Positions 35,841 through 44,580 of a DNA stretch of 64,000 nucleotides are shown one piece after another. The stretch is from Methylobacter sp. BlB1 (GTDB lineage: Bacteria; Pseudomonadota; Gammaproteobacteria; Methylococcales; Methylomonadaceae): the NCBI RefSeq assembly GCF_015476545.1, contig NZ_JADMKV010000001.1, positions 186,001 to 250,000 of the forward strand. Direction: 5' to 3'. Numbering within the stretch: position 1 is the first letter of the stretch; the number at the start of each line of letters is the position of its first letter. Under the pieces are notes generated by a model, which was not told the DNA's origin, searched no databases, and saw only the letters and a program-made list of their open reading frames with translations. Position numbers and translations under genes: made by a program.

Positions 35841-36827
35841 ATGACTAAACCGCTTTCAGCCGCTGTGGACCTGGTCCGGCAGTATGGCGGCCCCGTGTCG
35901 CACATTGCTCTGGATCCCTCGCGCAGCACCTTTCGCACTCCTGCTGTTGACGGGCTGATTAACTTTTTACTCGTGTGCAGGTGTGCTGTTGTGCAGGGCG
36001 ATCCGATCTGCGCGCCGGAAAATAAAGCCTGCTTGGCTGATGCTTTTGCAGACTATTGCGCAGGCAAAGGCTGGTCGATTTTGTATATCACGGCAACGGT
36101 CAGCATGCAGGCCTATGCCCATGAGCGCGGATATGCCTCGATGGAGTTTGCCAGTCTGCTGATAGCCGATCCTCAGAATGATCCTGAGGCAGGCCCGCAG
36201 GCCCGCCATCTGCGCCAGCACCTCAATCATGTGCGGCGGACGAGCGTGACCGTGCGCGAGTACATAGGGGAGTCTGATGCGCAGATGGAAGCACAGGCAG
36301 AGGCAGCTTGCAAGGCTTGGCGGAGGGCTCGCCATGGGCCTCAGATGTATCTGGGCCAGCCACGACTTTTCGATGATAAAGTAGGCAGGCGCTGGTTTAT
36401 TGCCGAACAGGCGGGCGAGGTGGTCGGCTTTCTCTCCATGCTGCAAGTGGGCTGCACTGGATGCCAGCGCCTGATCAACCTCGTGTTTTCCACGCCTGCC
36501 GCCCCACTCTATACCAACGAACTTATGATAGTTACTGCCCTGCAGGCACTACGCGAAGAGGGTATTGGCTCGGTCTGCCTGGGAGTTGGGCCGCTGGAAA
36601 AACTGGGGCGGATTGAGGGTTGCAGTGCCATGGCTGAGTGGCTGTCTCGCAAGCTTTACTACTTGTTTGCGACTAAGCTAATTCACCAGTATGGCAAGAC
36701 GGTATTCTGGGAAAAATTTCGCGTGGCGCAAAGAGAGCCTTTATATCTGCTTTTCCAATCGCCTCGCATCGGGCTAAGGGAACTTTACGCTTTATCGCGG
36801 GCTGTTCATTTTTCCTTGACTGGATAA
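35841..36827 (+). CDS. DUF2156 protein, phosphatidylglycerol lysyltransferase C-terminal-like
   Basis: 328 residues with no membrane helix in the first part. The sequence matches the double-GNAT fold found at the C-terminus of MprF: VQGDPICAPENKACLADAF (the GDP-P motif), then IAEQAGEVVGFLSML and NELMIVTALQALREEGIGSVCLGV. Full MprF transfers aminoacyl groups to membrane lipids and has a flippase domain; here only the soluble domain exists, so the acceptor is unknown. It converges on the hydrolase with a 22-base overlap. Confidence 0.82.
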   Translation: MTKPLSAAVDLVRQYGGPVSHIALDPSRSTFRTPAVDGLINFLLVCRCAVVQGDPICAPENKACLADAFADYCAGKGWSILYITATVSMQAYAHERGYASMEFASLLIADPQNDPEAGPQARHLRQHLNHVRRTSVTVREYIGESDAQMEAQAEAACKAWRRARHGPQMYLGQPRLFDDKVGRRWFIAEQAGEVVGFLSMLQVGCTGCQRLINLVFSTPAAPLYTNELMIVTALQALREEGIGSVCLGVGPLEKLGRIEGCSAMAEWLSRKLYYLFATKLIHQYGKTVFWEKFRVAQREPLYLLFQSPRIGLRELYALSRAVHFSLTG

Positions 36828-37741
36828 GCTTGCGCCACGCGGATGGTGGCCTGGTTGGGCGTCGGCATTGGCAAAGCCGGTCCACCCTGGAGATGCTGGA
36901 GGAAAAAACCAACAGTCGCGCGCCTTGCCGTGATGCGCACTTGGCGCGAATCCGCCGTGCCGCTGCGGCATATGCCGTAGCCGAATCGGTCCGGTTCGTC
37001 CAGCATCTGCACATGGTCAGTATCCCGCAGCGTCAGTTCGATGGTTCCAGTCGGCGCCCGCTCGAAGAATCGCAGGTAATTAGTCGCTAGCGGCGCACAG
37101 ATACGGGATGCGCGCCAAGCGACTTCCGCGCCGATCAGCAGTAAAGGGGCCTTCAGGCTGGCAAGCGTGCCGTGCACTACCGAGACGTTGCCGTTGTCGT
37201 CGGGATCGATGGCCACCACGCCAGCAAATCCGCCGTATTGTGCGGCGGCAAGCACCGCATCTTTGCCGCCCATTGAATGGCCGGCGATGCCGATTTTTTC
37301 CGGATTGACTCCTTGAGACTGGACTAGCCAGTCAGCGATTACTTTCGCATCGTGGGGCAGTTCGAGGTCGCTTCTGAACAGCGAATACCAACTGCGCACG
37401 GCCACGACAAAGCCACGGGAGGCGAGTGCACGGGAGTAACTTTCATACTGGTCGTCAGAAGCCATGCGGCCTGGCAGGAAAACAATAGCGGGCGCCGGTT
37501 GTTGTGGATGGGCGGGTTTGTACAGCACGACCTTCAAACTCTCGCCTTGATGCAGAACTTCGACCCGCGAGGAGCCAATCCGCTGCAGGCCAGGACCGGC
37601 CAGGTCGTTTTCCGACAGGCCTATCGCATCGGTTGCAAGCGTATCAAATGATGGGTGTTTCCAGAAGACATTGCTGTTGGCAGTCGACAAAAGCAGGCTT
37701 GTGGCAAGAATAAGTAGGGAAAAACAACGATAGTGGAGCAT
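36806..37741 (-). CDS. Exported alpha/beta hydrolase (dienelactone hydrolase/chlorophyllase-like)
   Basis: 311 residues from ATG 37741, chosen because the protein then starts with a signal peptide (MLHYRCFSLLILATSLLLSTANS). An ATG 57 bases upstream adds a Ser-rich stretch that hides it. AIVFLPGRM is the oxyanion-hole region and AGHSMGGKDA holds the nucleophile Ser; a later Asp and His (RDTDHVQML) complete the triad. Likely a periplasmic ester hydrolase. Substrate unknown. Confidence 0.8.
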   Translation of the reverse strand: MLHYRCFSLLILATSLLLSTANSNVFWKHPSFDTLATDAIGLSENDLAGPGLQRIGSSRVEVLHQGESLKVVLYKPAHPQQPAPAIVFLPGRMASDDQYESYSRALASRGFVVAVRSWYSLFRSDLELPHDAKVIADWLVQSQGVNPEKIGIAGHSMGGKDAVLAAAQYGGFAGVVAIDPDDNGNVSVVHGTLASLKAPLLLIGAEVAWRASRICAPLATNYLRFFERAPTGTIELTLRDTDHVQMLDEPDRFGYGICRSGTADSRQVRITARRATVGFFLQHLQGGPALPMPTPNQATIRVAQAYPVKEK

Positions 37742-38245
37742 TGTTGATGAGTATATATGAATACCCGATGAGGAGGAAGAAATATACAGAGACACCACAA
37801 GGCAAGAGTGCGCTCTTTACCTGTTACTCTTGCAATAATCTTCTCGCGGACGTGCCCGGCTTCGAACGGGTGCTGTTGGGCGAGGCGAACTGACAAAGAG
37901 GTCGTGAAAAGGGCATAAGCCTTCCGTGTCATGGATTTCTGTTCCAGATTATTTTCTTCATAAAATTCATTAATTTCGCGAACGTCGGAAGCTTCTCGAA
38001 AATGGTATGACACAGCCCTTGCATGGTGCCTGAAGCGAATTGTCCGGCGGAGGAGATTCGGCCCAATCGGCCTTGTCTTTTACGTGCAGATCTATTGTAT
38101 TTTCTAATCGAACTGTAAGGCTGTATCCGATCCACAAGTGAGAAGCTTTTATAAAATTTTCAGGCTGAATCTAACCCGACAGACACTGCTAGTAAAGTCA
38201 GCGTCTGTCAGATTCTGAACCTTTAAATACAGCAAGATTTAATTG
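37742..38245. other. Gene-poor region
   Basis: About 500 bases with no supported gene; open frames here are short and lack ribosome binding sites. GACAGACACTG (38178-38188) and CAGCGTCTGTC (38199-38209) make a hairpin without a T-run, 36 bases after the stop of the next leftward gene. Confidence 0.5.
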
Positions 38246-38767
38246 TCATCTATCAATCACCAGAGAAATGTCATCAATCTGCCATTGGCCTGCTGGAGTA
38301 GGGATCATTCGGACTCGAAGCTGATGAACTCCGGCTGTAGGAACTGTATAGGTACATTGCGTGACAGCGCTCACCCATCCATCAAGTACATTAGGGGTGC
38401 CATTGCCGGATACGAATACATTGTTTGAACCAGACGGCGGGCAAACAGTTGGGCCAGTTGGACCGGCGGGATCTATAAAAATCGTGGAACCCAGTGTGGC
38501 CGAAAAATTGCCTAGCCTTGCACCAACAGCATTAAAAATGACGCGTATCAACGTGTTTGGGCGTGATGTATTAAAGGTGATTGTTTGACCGCCAGCCTGC
38601 GGGCCATTGAGGTCGAGATCTCTTGCTGCTGCGGCATTTTGTGGGCTGTTGTTCTGTGTTGCGAATAAAAGGTCGGCATTAGCCGTGTTGGCTATAAGCC
38701 CGAAACCCAGGATCGCCGTTAAGCTACCTAAGTAACGCATTTTCTTATTTATTGATCGTATATTCAT
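38246..38767 (-). CDS. Exported protein, function unknown
   Basis: 173 residues from ATG 38767, which follows GAGGG by five bases. The protein starts MNIRSINKKMRYLGSLTAIL and continues to a signal-peptide cleavage after ANA. The mature part is beta-rich with two Cys (VCPPSG, VTQCTY) that may pair, and ends in QWQIDDISLVI. This layout resembles small extracellular carbohydrate-binding-like sandwich domains, but I do not recognise a family. Confidence 0.75.
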   Translation of the reverse strand: MNIRSINKKMRYLGSLTAILGFGLIANTANADLLFATQNNSPQNAAAARDLDLNGPQAGGQTITFNTSRPNTLIRVIFNAVGARLGNFSATLGSTIFIDPAGPTGPTVCPPSGSNNVFVSGNGTPNVLDGWVSAVTQCTYTVPTAGVHQLRVRMIPTPAGQWQIDDISLVIDR

Positions 38768-38821
38768 GTTTTTACCCTCATCGTTGTATAAAAAGTAAAA
38801 CAGCGTGATCAAAGTTTTCTC

Positions 38822-38993
38822 CTTCCTGATCGGTTACTTATCTAGCCTTGTCCCTGTAAGTCTTACTCGGCGTTTTGCGGTATCCATTCGAATTGATTAT
38901 CCATCTTCGGATTGAGTATCCATCTCTTCCTGATCAGCTACTTATCGAGCCTTGTTCCTGTAAGTCTTATTTAGCATCTTGCGGTATCCCTTC
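38822..38993. repeat. Imperfect 68-bp direct repeat
   Basis: Two copies start at 38822 and 38926 (CTTCCTGATC...), 104 bases apart and about 85% identical by eye. They lie between two leftward genes for exported proteins. Most differences are transitions. Confidence 0.65.
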
Positions 38994-38996
38994 AGG

Positions 38997-39983
38997 TTAA
39001 GGAGGCATCGTTTGTTCTTGAGATTCCTGGGATTCCTGTTCGCTTGGCTGAGCGGAGGGCTCTTCCAGGGATTTCATGAGTTGTGCGGCAAGTTCTGATA
39101 CTTCCGGATCGTCATCTTTTTGAGCAGTTGCTAGAGTATCCAGGATATCAGATGTTCCGATTGAACCGTTTACGGAGCGGTCGAACAAGCCAGCAAGGGC
39201 AATAGAGCGGATTTTTGCAGAGGCATCGTTTTGAGCCAGATCTTTGAGCGTATCCGGCGGCAAGTCTATCTGAGCCCGCAGAGCGGCATCCAATGCTTGA
39301 ATACGGATGAGTTCATCAGGGTCCGTCAGTGCGTTTTTTGCAATTTCGGTTGCAGCGCTGCCTTGCTGCTCAACCATATTGGTAATAGCTGAGGCTCGCT
39401 TGTTGATTGAGTCTGCATCCGTTATGTCTTGTATATTCTCATCGGCGCGCGTTGCAATTGACGGAGAAACTGGCGCCAATTTTTTTCCTTGGCCTTGAGG
39501 ATAGACCCAAACAGTTGCCAGGCGAGCTGATTTGGCGTCGTCTCGGGTGTAAAAGAAAAAAATATCATAATTCTCAAAAAGCCGGTGCAAGCCCTGCTCT
39601 ATAGAAAGATCGTGAAACTGGATTGTGGTTGTTGGATTTGCTATGGCCTCGCTCATTACAATAGTAATCCCTGATTGTTGGGCGATTTTATACGCAATGT
39701 CTTGAAGCGGATGTCCAGAGGCCTCAAGGCTTAAGTGGTTAGATCTGAATAGAACATAAAAAGGCGATGAATTGGTCAGTTGAGCGGTATTGTTTGGGAT
39801 CTTATCTTGAACTACTGAGCCCGATGCAGAGTCAGAATGAGGTGGGGCGGCCACCCGGGAGGAGTTGGCGGCACCAGAGTCTCTCGTCGTTTGTTCTGTT
39901 ACCGGATTTGGCAGATCTGGCCACAGCCAAGATATGAAGCCAATGGTCATGGCCGATATGATCACAATCTTTATTGTTTTCAT
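38997..39983 (-). CDS. Membrane-anchored STN-domain protein with HEAT-like repeats
   Basis: 328 residues from ATG 39983, preceded by GGAGG at seven bases; an ATG 33 bases upstream lacks this. An N-terminal membrane helix (residues 2-20) is followed by a Ser/Thr-rich linker, an STN-like domain (about 75-150: LSLEASGHPLQDIAYKIAQQSGITIVM, TIQFHDLSIEQGLHRLFENY) and a helical part with repeated DPDELIRIQALDAAL and DASAKIRSIALAGL units typical of HEAT repeats. STN domains occur in secretins and TonB receptors. Here it stands alone and its partner is unknown. Confidence 0.8.
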   Translation of the reverse strand: MKTIKIVIISAMTIGFISWLWPDLPNPVTEQTTRDSGAANSSRVAAPPHSDSASGSVVQDKIPNNTAQLTNSSPFYVLFRSNHLSLEASGHPLQDIAYKIAQQSGITIVMSEAIANPTTTIQFHDLSIEQGLHRLFENYDIFFFYTRDDAKSARLATVWVYPQGQGKKLAPVSPSIATRADENIQDITDADSINKRASAITNMVEQQGSAATEIAKNALTDPDELIRIQALDAALRAQIDLPPDTLKDLAQNDASAKIRSIALAGLFDRSVNGSIGTSDILDTLATAQKDDDPEVSELAAQLMKSLEEPSAQPSEQESQESQEQTMPP

Positions 39984-40374
39984 AAGGAAACCTCCATCTA
40001 ACAGGCGCGGGGTCAAATTCTCCTTTACTTAACGTACCGCGTAGCCGACTGACTGCGGGCGACACACAGGTTGCAGTCCTAATTGATGTGATGGTTAGTT
40101 ATTGATGTCGTGCCAAGTTAAATTCCTATGCTTTTATGGCTATTATTCATGTTTTTAAGTGGATTTCTATTCGTGCTATTACTGTCTAGCTAAGCAAATA
40201 TTAGAACGATAGACTATATCAACTTAAAAAGTGGTCCTTACCATTTGCAAATAATGGTGGGCTCCGCTAAATGCTGAAAGGGCAACCATGATGGTTCTTA
40301 TCGGGTATTCGAGCATCCAAATACCTCGATGGGGTGTTATCTGAAATATTAAATGAATCTTATGCTTCCGAACT
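39984..40374. other. Intergenic region
   Basis: 391 bases. Divergent promoters for the STN gene and the methyltransferase must lie here but I cannot place them. No RNA gene or strong hairpin is seen. Confidence 0.5.
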
Positions 40375-41133
40375 ATGGATAAACAAAATTTAGTCTGTTC
40401 TGTTTGCGGCGGAGCTTGTTTGTTACTCGATGTCGTGGACTTCAATAAATCCTGTGAGGAAGCAAGAGGTAAGTTTCTCAGTCTTGCAGGAATTCCCGTT
40501 TACTATGCTCTCTGTAGCAAGTGTGGTTTTTGTTTTAGTCCAGAGCTATACGTATGGACGTTAGACGAGTTTGAGGAAAGGATATACAACGGTGAATACA
40601 TCTTGGTGGATCCTGATTATATCGAAACCAGGCCTCGAGCAAATGCCGCTACGTTGCTTTCCATGTTTAGCAATCTTCCTCATCCTATTAGGCATCTTGA
40701 CTATGGCGGGGGAAATGGGCTTCTCGTGAAGCTCCTGCGCGAATCAAATTGGGAGTCCATTTCCTACGATCCTTTCGTAGACAGGAACATTAGCATTGAG
40801 CAGCTCGGAAAATTTGAACTAATTACTGCATTTGAAGTTTTTGAGCATGTTCCCGATGTTCAAGAGTTGATGTCGAATTTGCGCTCACTGCTTTCTTCGA
40901 ATGGGCTTATATTATTTTCGACATTGTTGTCAGACGGAAACATTTATCCCAACCAACGGATAAGCTGGTGGTACGCATCCCCCCGCAATGGGCACATCAG
41001 CCTGTTTTCAAGAAATAGTCTCGCAATTCTTGCGCAAAATAGCGAATTCGATTTTGGTAGCTTCTCGCAAGGTTTGCATGTTTTCCTCACAAATGTGCCG
41101 CCTTGGGCCGCTCACATTATTCAGATGGGTTAA
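40375..41133 (+). CDS. Class I SAM-dependent methyltransferase with N-terminal Cys motif
   Basis: 252 residues. An N-terminal zinc-ribbon-like part (CSVCGG near residue 8, CSKCGFCFS near 47) precedes a Rossmann methyltransferase domain with HLDYGGGNGLLVKLL (motif I) and ITAFEVFEHVPDV (motif IV/post-II). The C-terminus GHISLFSRNSLAIL is typical of the Methyltransf_23 group, which modifies sugars or small molecules. The ribosome binding site is weak. Substrate unknown. Confidence 0.8.
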   Translation: MDKQNLVCSVCGGACLLLDVVDFNKSCEEARGKFLSLAGIPVYYALCSKCGFCFSPELYVWTLDEFEERIYNGEYILVDPDYIETRPRANAATLLSMFSNLPHPIRHLDYGGGNGLLVKLLRESNWESISYDPFVDRNISIEQLGKFELITAFEVFEHVPDVQELMSNLRSLLSSNGLILFSTLLSDGNIYPNQRISWWYASPRNGHISLFSRNSLAILAQNSEFDFGSFSQGLHVFLTNVPPWAAHIIQMG

Positions 41134-42108
41134 ACCAGCAATTCACTGATCTGCACTAAAAGTCGTCAAGATCAGTGATCCCAAACGTTCATCGCCATCC
41201 AACCGGTATTTCGCCAGTTTAGCGCCTGTTAAAGTTATTCTCGATGCCTGCAATAAAAAACGGAAGCTGGTCGCAGACGGCCATCGCGGTAGAGATCATC
41301 GCCTGGTTGATGGATTTCAAAATAGCGCCTTTAAGTTATCAGTGAATTCTGAGTATAAAAAAATTCCAGATAAATATTGGTGCTCTTTCTGGGGCCGGAA
41401 GAGTTGATAGCAAATACCATTCCTCACGGATTCATGGGCGCAATTGTTCGGTTCATACAGGCCTAAATGAGTATATCGGACGAATGTTTGGGAATTCTGC
41501 TTAAGGATGATGCGTCCTGATTTGATCCTTTCCAGCAAACTCTTGGACCTAACCTGGATCTGGGGATTAACGGACGGCCTATCGGCAGACTCGGTGTGTT
41601 TATAGTGAAGAAGCCGACGAATGCGGTCCGCGTTGATTACGATGGTGCCTACAATTTCATTGTATTGCCAAGCACTTGCATCATTAGGCTTCGAAATAAA
41701 GCTTTTTTGCAAGCATATAGGACGACTTCAGCCGCCAGTAGCTTATTCAAGCATAAAAAGCGACAGGAGTTGCTCCAGTGGTTTTTAAGCAGATGCCATC
41801 TTTTTTAGATTTTTCTCTTTTTCACTTGGCCGACAATCGTTTTCTGCGTTGCTTTGGCTCTTTCTGTCCTGCAATCATCTGCAACAGCTAAATTACAGGG
41901 ATGAACGAATATAGAAAATGCATAAAGCCATAAATGGCGTGTAATAAAACATTGACAATGGTTGCTTTAGGCAAAGCAGGAGCGATCGTTGAGGAGCTTT
42001 TTTGCCTTGTCGCCCTACACAGCCTACTTCCTTGTAGGCTTCCCGGTGAAGGAAAGGCAAAAATTGTGTAAATCCGGACAATTTAAGAATAAATTAGGTG
42101 AATAAGTT
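41134..42108. other. Gene-poor, probably decayed region
   Basis: 975 bases. A 131-codon frame on the reverse strand (41317-41712) is open but I see no family and no ribosome binding site. TTTTTTGCCTT (41998-42008) is inverted at 42054-42063 and encloses the perfect hairpin AGCCTAC/GTAGGCT (42021-42040). The structure lies just after the leftward gene ending at 42109 and may terminate it. Confidence 0.5.
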
Positions 42109-42567
42109 CTAGATATCATCTAAACCAGACAGTCCGTAGACAGACCAGTTAGCAGAATCAACGGCACCTTCCTCATTGTCTTTATTATTGTAATTAATTC
42201 GGCATACATATCTTTTGGTGGCGGTAGATGAGTCGCTGGTTACATCGACTTCAGCGTTAATCACATACTGATAATCACCAAGGCTCCAGGCATTAATAGG
42301 TTTTTCAGGAAAGTTAATTGTCACATCTGAACCGAGCTCTGATTTAATGTAACTGTTGCAGTGTGTGAACGCGAGATCTGTAAGAGAATTGGAAATAGGG
42401 GAAGCGCTACCTTGATCTTTGGTGTCAACAAGAAATAAATCTGACTGAATAACTTTGTAGATCAAGGGCATGATGAATTCCCGCTGAATTAATATCAGCC
42501 CAACCAAGCCGACGGCGAGGACTAAAATAGGGTGTTTTCTCAGAAATAAGATAAGATTTTTTTTCAT
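42109..42567 (-). CDS. Single-pass membrane protein, function unknown
   Basis: 152 residues. A basic start (MKKNLILFLRKHP) leads into one membrane helix (residues 14-27, then IQREFIMPLIYK), and the remaining 110 residues are predicted periplasmic with two Cys (HCNSYI, VCRINY). It is divergent from pmoC. I do not recognise a family. Confidence 0.7.
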   Translation of the reverse strand: MKKNLILFLRKHPILVLAVGLVGLILIQREFIMPLIYKVIQSDLFLVDTKDQGSASPISNSLTDLAFTHCNSYIKSELGSDVTINFPEKPINAWSLGDYQYVINAEVDVTSDSSTATKRYVCRINYNNKDNEEGAVDSANWSVYGLSGLDDI

Positions 42568-42701
42568 AAGATTTAGAAGTTACATCACAAAAATAGAAAG
42601 GATGGACAAGAATTTTAACAGAAATCAAAGTTTTAACAGCAAGGAAATTTATCGTGAATGAAGTGAATATGAGACAAACAAAATTCAGAATTGTTTTTGA
42701 C

Positions 42702-42729
42702 TTGACAAGGGTAATCGAACTGGTAGACT
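42702..42729 (+). promoter_or_regulatory. Sigma-70-like promoter of pmoCAB
   Basis: TTGACA (42702-42707) and TAGACT (42724-42729) are separated by 16 bases. The leader of about 115 bases contains a CCCGG/CCGGG hairpin (42813-42830). pmo operons are known to be driven by sigma-70-type promoters upstream of pmoC. Confidence 0.7.
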
Positions 42730-42856
42730 GAGCGCTCACTAAATAGACTTGGTGACATCCTGATTCTAGAATTAGAAGTAGGGGTGAGAAAATGGAGTTG
42801 TAACAATAGACTCCCGGCTAATAAACCGGGGATTTGATAATTTTTAGGAGGTAGAA

Positions 42857-43609
42857 ATGGCAGCTACAACTGAATCAGTGAAAGCTGATGCTGCGGAAGC
42901 ACCGCTGTTAAATAAAAGAAATATGTTTCTCGGAGCAGCACTCTATATAGTGTTCTACGGTTGGGTTCGTTGGTATGAAGGAATTTATGGCTGGTCAGCT
43001 GGTCTGGATTCATTCGCACCTGAATTCGAAACATATTGGATGAACTTTCTGTACACCGAGATGATTCTTGAAGTAGTCACCGCATCAGTTCTGTGGGGTT
43101 ACATCTGGAAAACTCGTGACCGCAAAGTGATGTCAATCACTCCAAGAGAAGAGTTAAGAAGACACTTCACTCACTGGACATGGTTGGTAATGTACGCTAT
43201 CGCTATTTACTATGGTGCTAGCTACTTCACTGAGCAAGATGGTACATGGCACCAAACAATCGTTCGTGATACTGACTTTACTCCAAGCCACATCATCGAA
43301 TTCTATTTGAGCTATCCTATCTACATCATTACTGGTTTTGCTTCATTCCTGTATGCAAAAACAAGACTGCCTACATACCAACAAGGTCTGGCATTACAGT
43401 ACATGGTATCAGTAATTGGTCCTTTCATGATTCTGCCAAACGTTGGTCTGAATGAGTGGGGTCACACTTTCTGGTTTATGGAAGAGCTCTTCGTTGCTCC
43501 TTTACACTATGGCTTCGTATTCTTCGGATGGGCTGCTTTGGGTGTATTAGGTGTTATCAACATCGAAGTTGCGGCTTTCTCTAAACTGCTGAAAAAAGAC
43601 TTAGCTTAA
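42857..43609 (+). CDS. pmoC: Particulate methane monooxygenase subunit C
   Basis: 250 residues, a multi-helix inner-membrane subunit. D128, H132 and H145 (EQDGTWHQ and TPSHIIEF) and N199, H203 and H217 (LNEWGHTF and APLHYGF) match, with a constant offset of 28, the CuC and CuD ligands of the Methylococcus enzyme (Asp156/His160/His173 and Asn227/His231/His245). It is thought to hold the methane-oxidising copper site. AGGAGG lies five bases before the ATG. The codon set is that of a very highly expressed gene. Confidence 0.98.
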   Translation: MAATTESVKADAAEAPLLNKRNMFLGAALYIVFYGWVRWYEGIYGWSAGLDSFAPEFETYWMNFLYTEMILEVVTASVLWGYIWKTRDRKVMSITPREELRRHFTHWTWLVMYAIAIYYGASYFTEQDGTWHQTIVRDTDFTPSHIIEFYLSYPIYIITGFASFLYAKTRLPTYQQGLALQYMVSVIGPFMILPNVGLNEWGHTFWFMEELFVAPLHYGFVFFGWAALGVLGVINIEVAAFSKLLKKDLA

Positions 43610-43725
43610 TTTAGAGTCTCGGTTGTAATAACTATCTCCTGGCTGTTTTGCCTCTTTTCAAGGCAAAACAGCGTAGTGAAGATGGTGTTAATAAAAATAA
43701 TTTAAATCCTTTAGGAGGTAAGCTA

Positions 43726-44469
43726 ATGAGCGCATCTCAATCAGCTGTTCGTTCGCGTGCAGAAGCGGTAAAAGCTTCACGTACGTTAGACTATTTGATT
43801 CTCTTCACAGCGTTTTTCGTTATTCTGGGTGGTTATCACATTCACTACATGTTGACCGGTGGTGACTGGGATTTCTGGACTGACTGGAAAGACAGACGTC
43901 TGTGGGTGACTGTTGCACCTATCGTTTCAATCACTTTCCCAGCTGCTGTTCAAGCATGCTTGTGGTTCCGTTACAGACTGCCTTTCGGCGCAGTTGTTTG
44001 CGTACTGGGTCTGCTGTTAGGCGAATGGGTTAACAGATACTTGAACTTCTGGGGTTGGACATACTTCCCAGTAAACTTCTGCTTCCCTTCAAACCTGGTG
44101 CCAGGCGCTATCGTTCTTGATGTTATCCTGATGTTGTCAAACAGCATGACATTGACAGCGGTTGTTGGCGGTATGGCATGGGGTCTGTTGTTCTATCCTG
44201 GCAACTGGCCAATCATTGCTCCATTGCACATTCCTGTTGAATACAATGGCATGATGTTTACTCTGGCTGACTTACAAGGTTACCACTACGTAAGAACAGG
44301 TACTCCTGAGTACATCAGAATGGTTGAAAAAGGTACACTAAGAACTTTCGGTAAAGACGTTGCTCCAGTATCAGCATTCTTCTCTGCTTTCGTGAGTATC
44401 TTAATTTACTTCCTGTGGCATTTCTTCGGTAAATGGTTCTCAAAACCTGACTTCGTTCAGTCTGCATAA
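43726..44469 (+). CDS. pmoA: Particulate methane monooxygenase subunit A
   Basis: 247 residues from ATG 43726, which has AGGAGG eight bases upstream; an ATG 78 bases earlier only adds non-conserved sequence. LTGGDWDFWTDWKDRRLW is the conserved start of the PmoA core used for methanotroph surveys, and PIVSITFPAA, WVNRYLNFWGWTYFPV and YNGMMFTLADLQG follow. It is an integral membrane subunit of the (PmoABC)3 trimer. The sequence type is PmoA rather than ammonia monooxygenase AmoA. Confidence 0.98.
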   Translation: MSASQSAVRSRAEAVKASRTLDYLILFTAFFVILGGYHIHYMLTGGDWDFWTDWKDRRLWVTVAPIVSITFPAAVQACLWFRYRLPFGAVVCVLGLLLGEWVNRYLNFWGWTYFPVNFCFPSNLVPGAIVLDVILMLSNSMTLTAVVGGMAWGLLFYPGNWPIIAPLHIPVEYNGMMFTLADLQGYHYVRTGTPEYIRMVEKGTLRTFGKDVAPVSAFFSAFVSILIYFLWHFFGKWFSKPDFVQSA

Positions 44470-44503
44470 GAATCGTTTAACAGAAAACTACACATTAAAA
44501 GGA

Positions 44504-44536
44504 CTAGAGGCAACCGTATTATTTCAGTTGCCCTAG
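44504..44536 (+). promoter_or_regulatory. Hairpin between pmoA and pmoB
   Basis: CTAG-A-GGCAAC pairs with GTTGCC-CTAG (one bulged A), giving ten base pairs without a T-run. It lies 34 bases after the pmoA stop. It could stabilise the upstream mRNA 3' end or be an RNA processing site. Confidence 0.55.
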
Positions 44537-44580
44537 GATACTCGGAAAAACAATAGACTCTCTATTACAGAGGAGGATAT

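Noticed and set aside
41317-41712. Reverse frame of 131 codons
   Set aside because: Open but no recognisable domain, no ribosome binding site and surrounded by decayed sequence; not supported as a gene.
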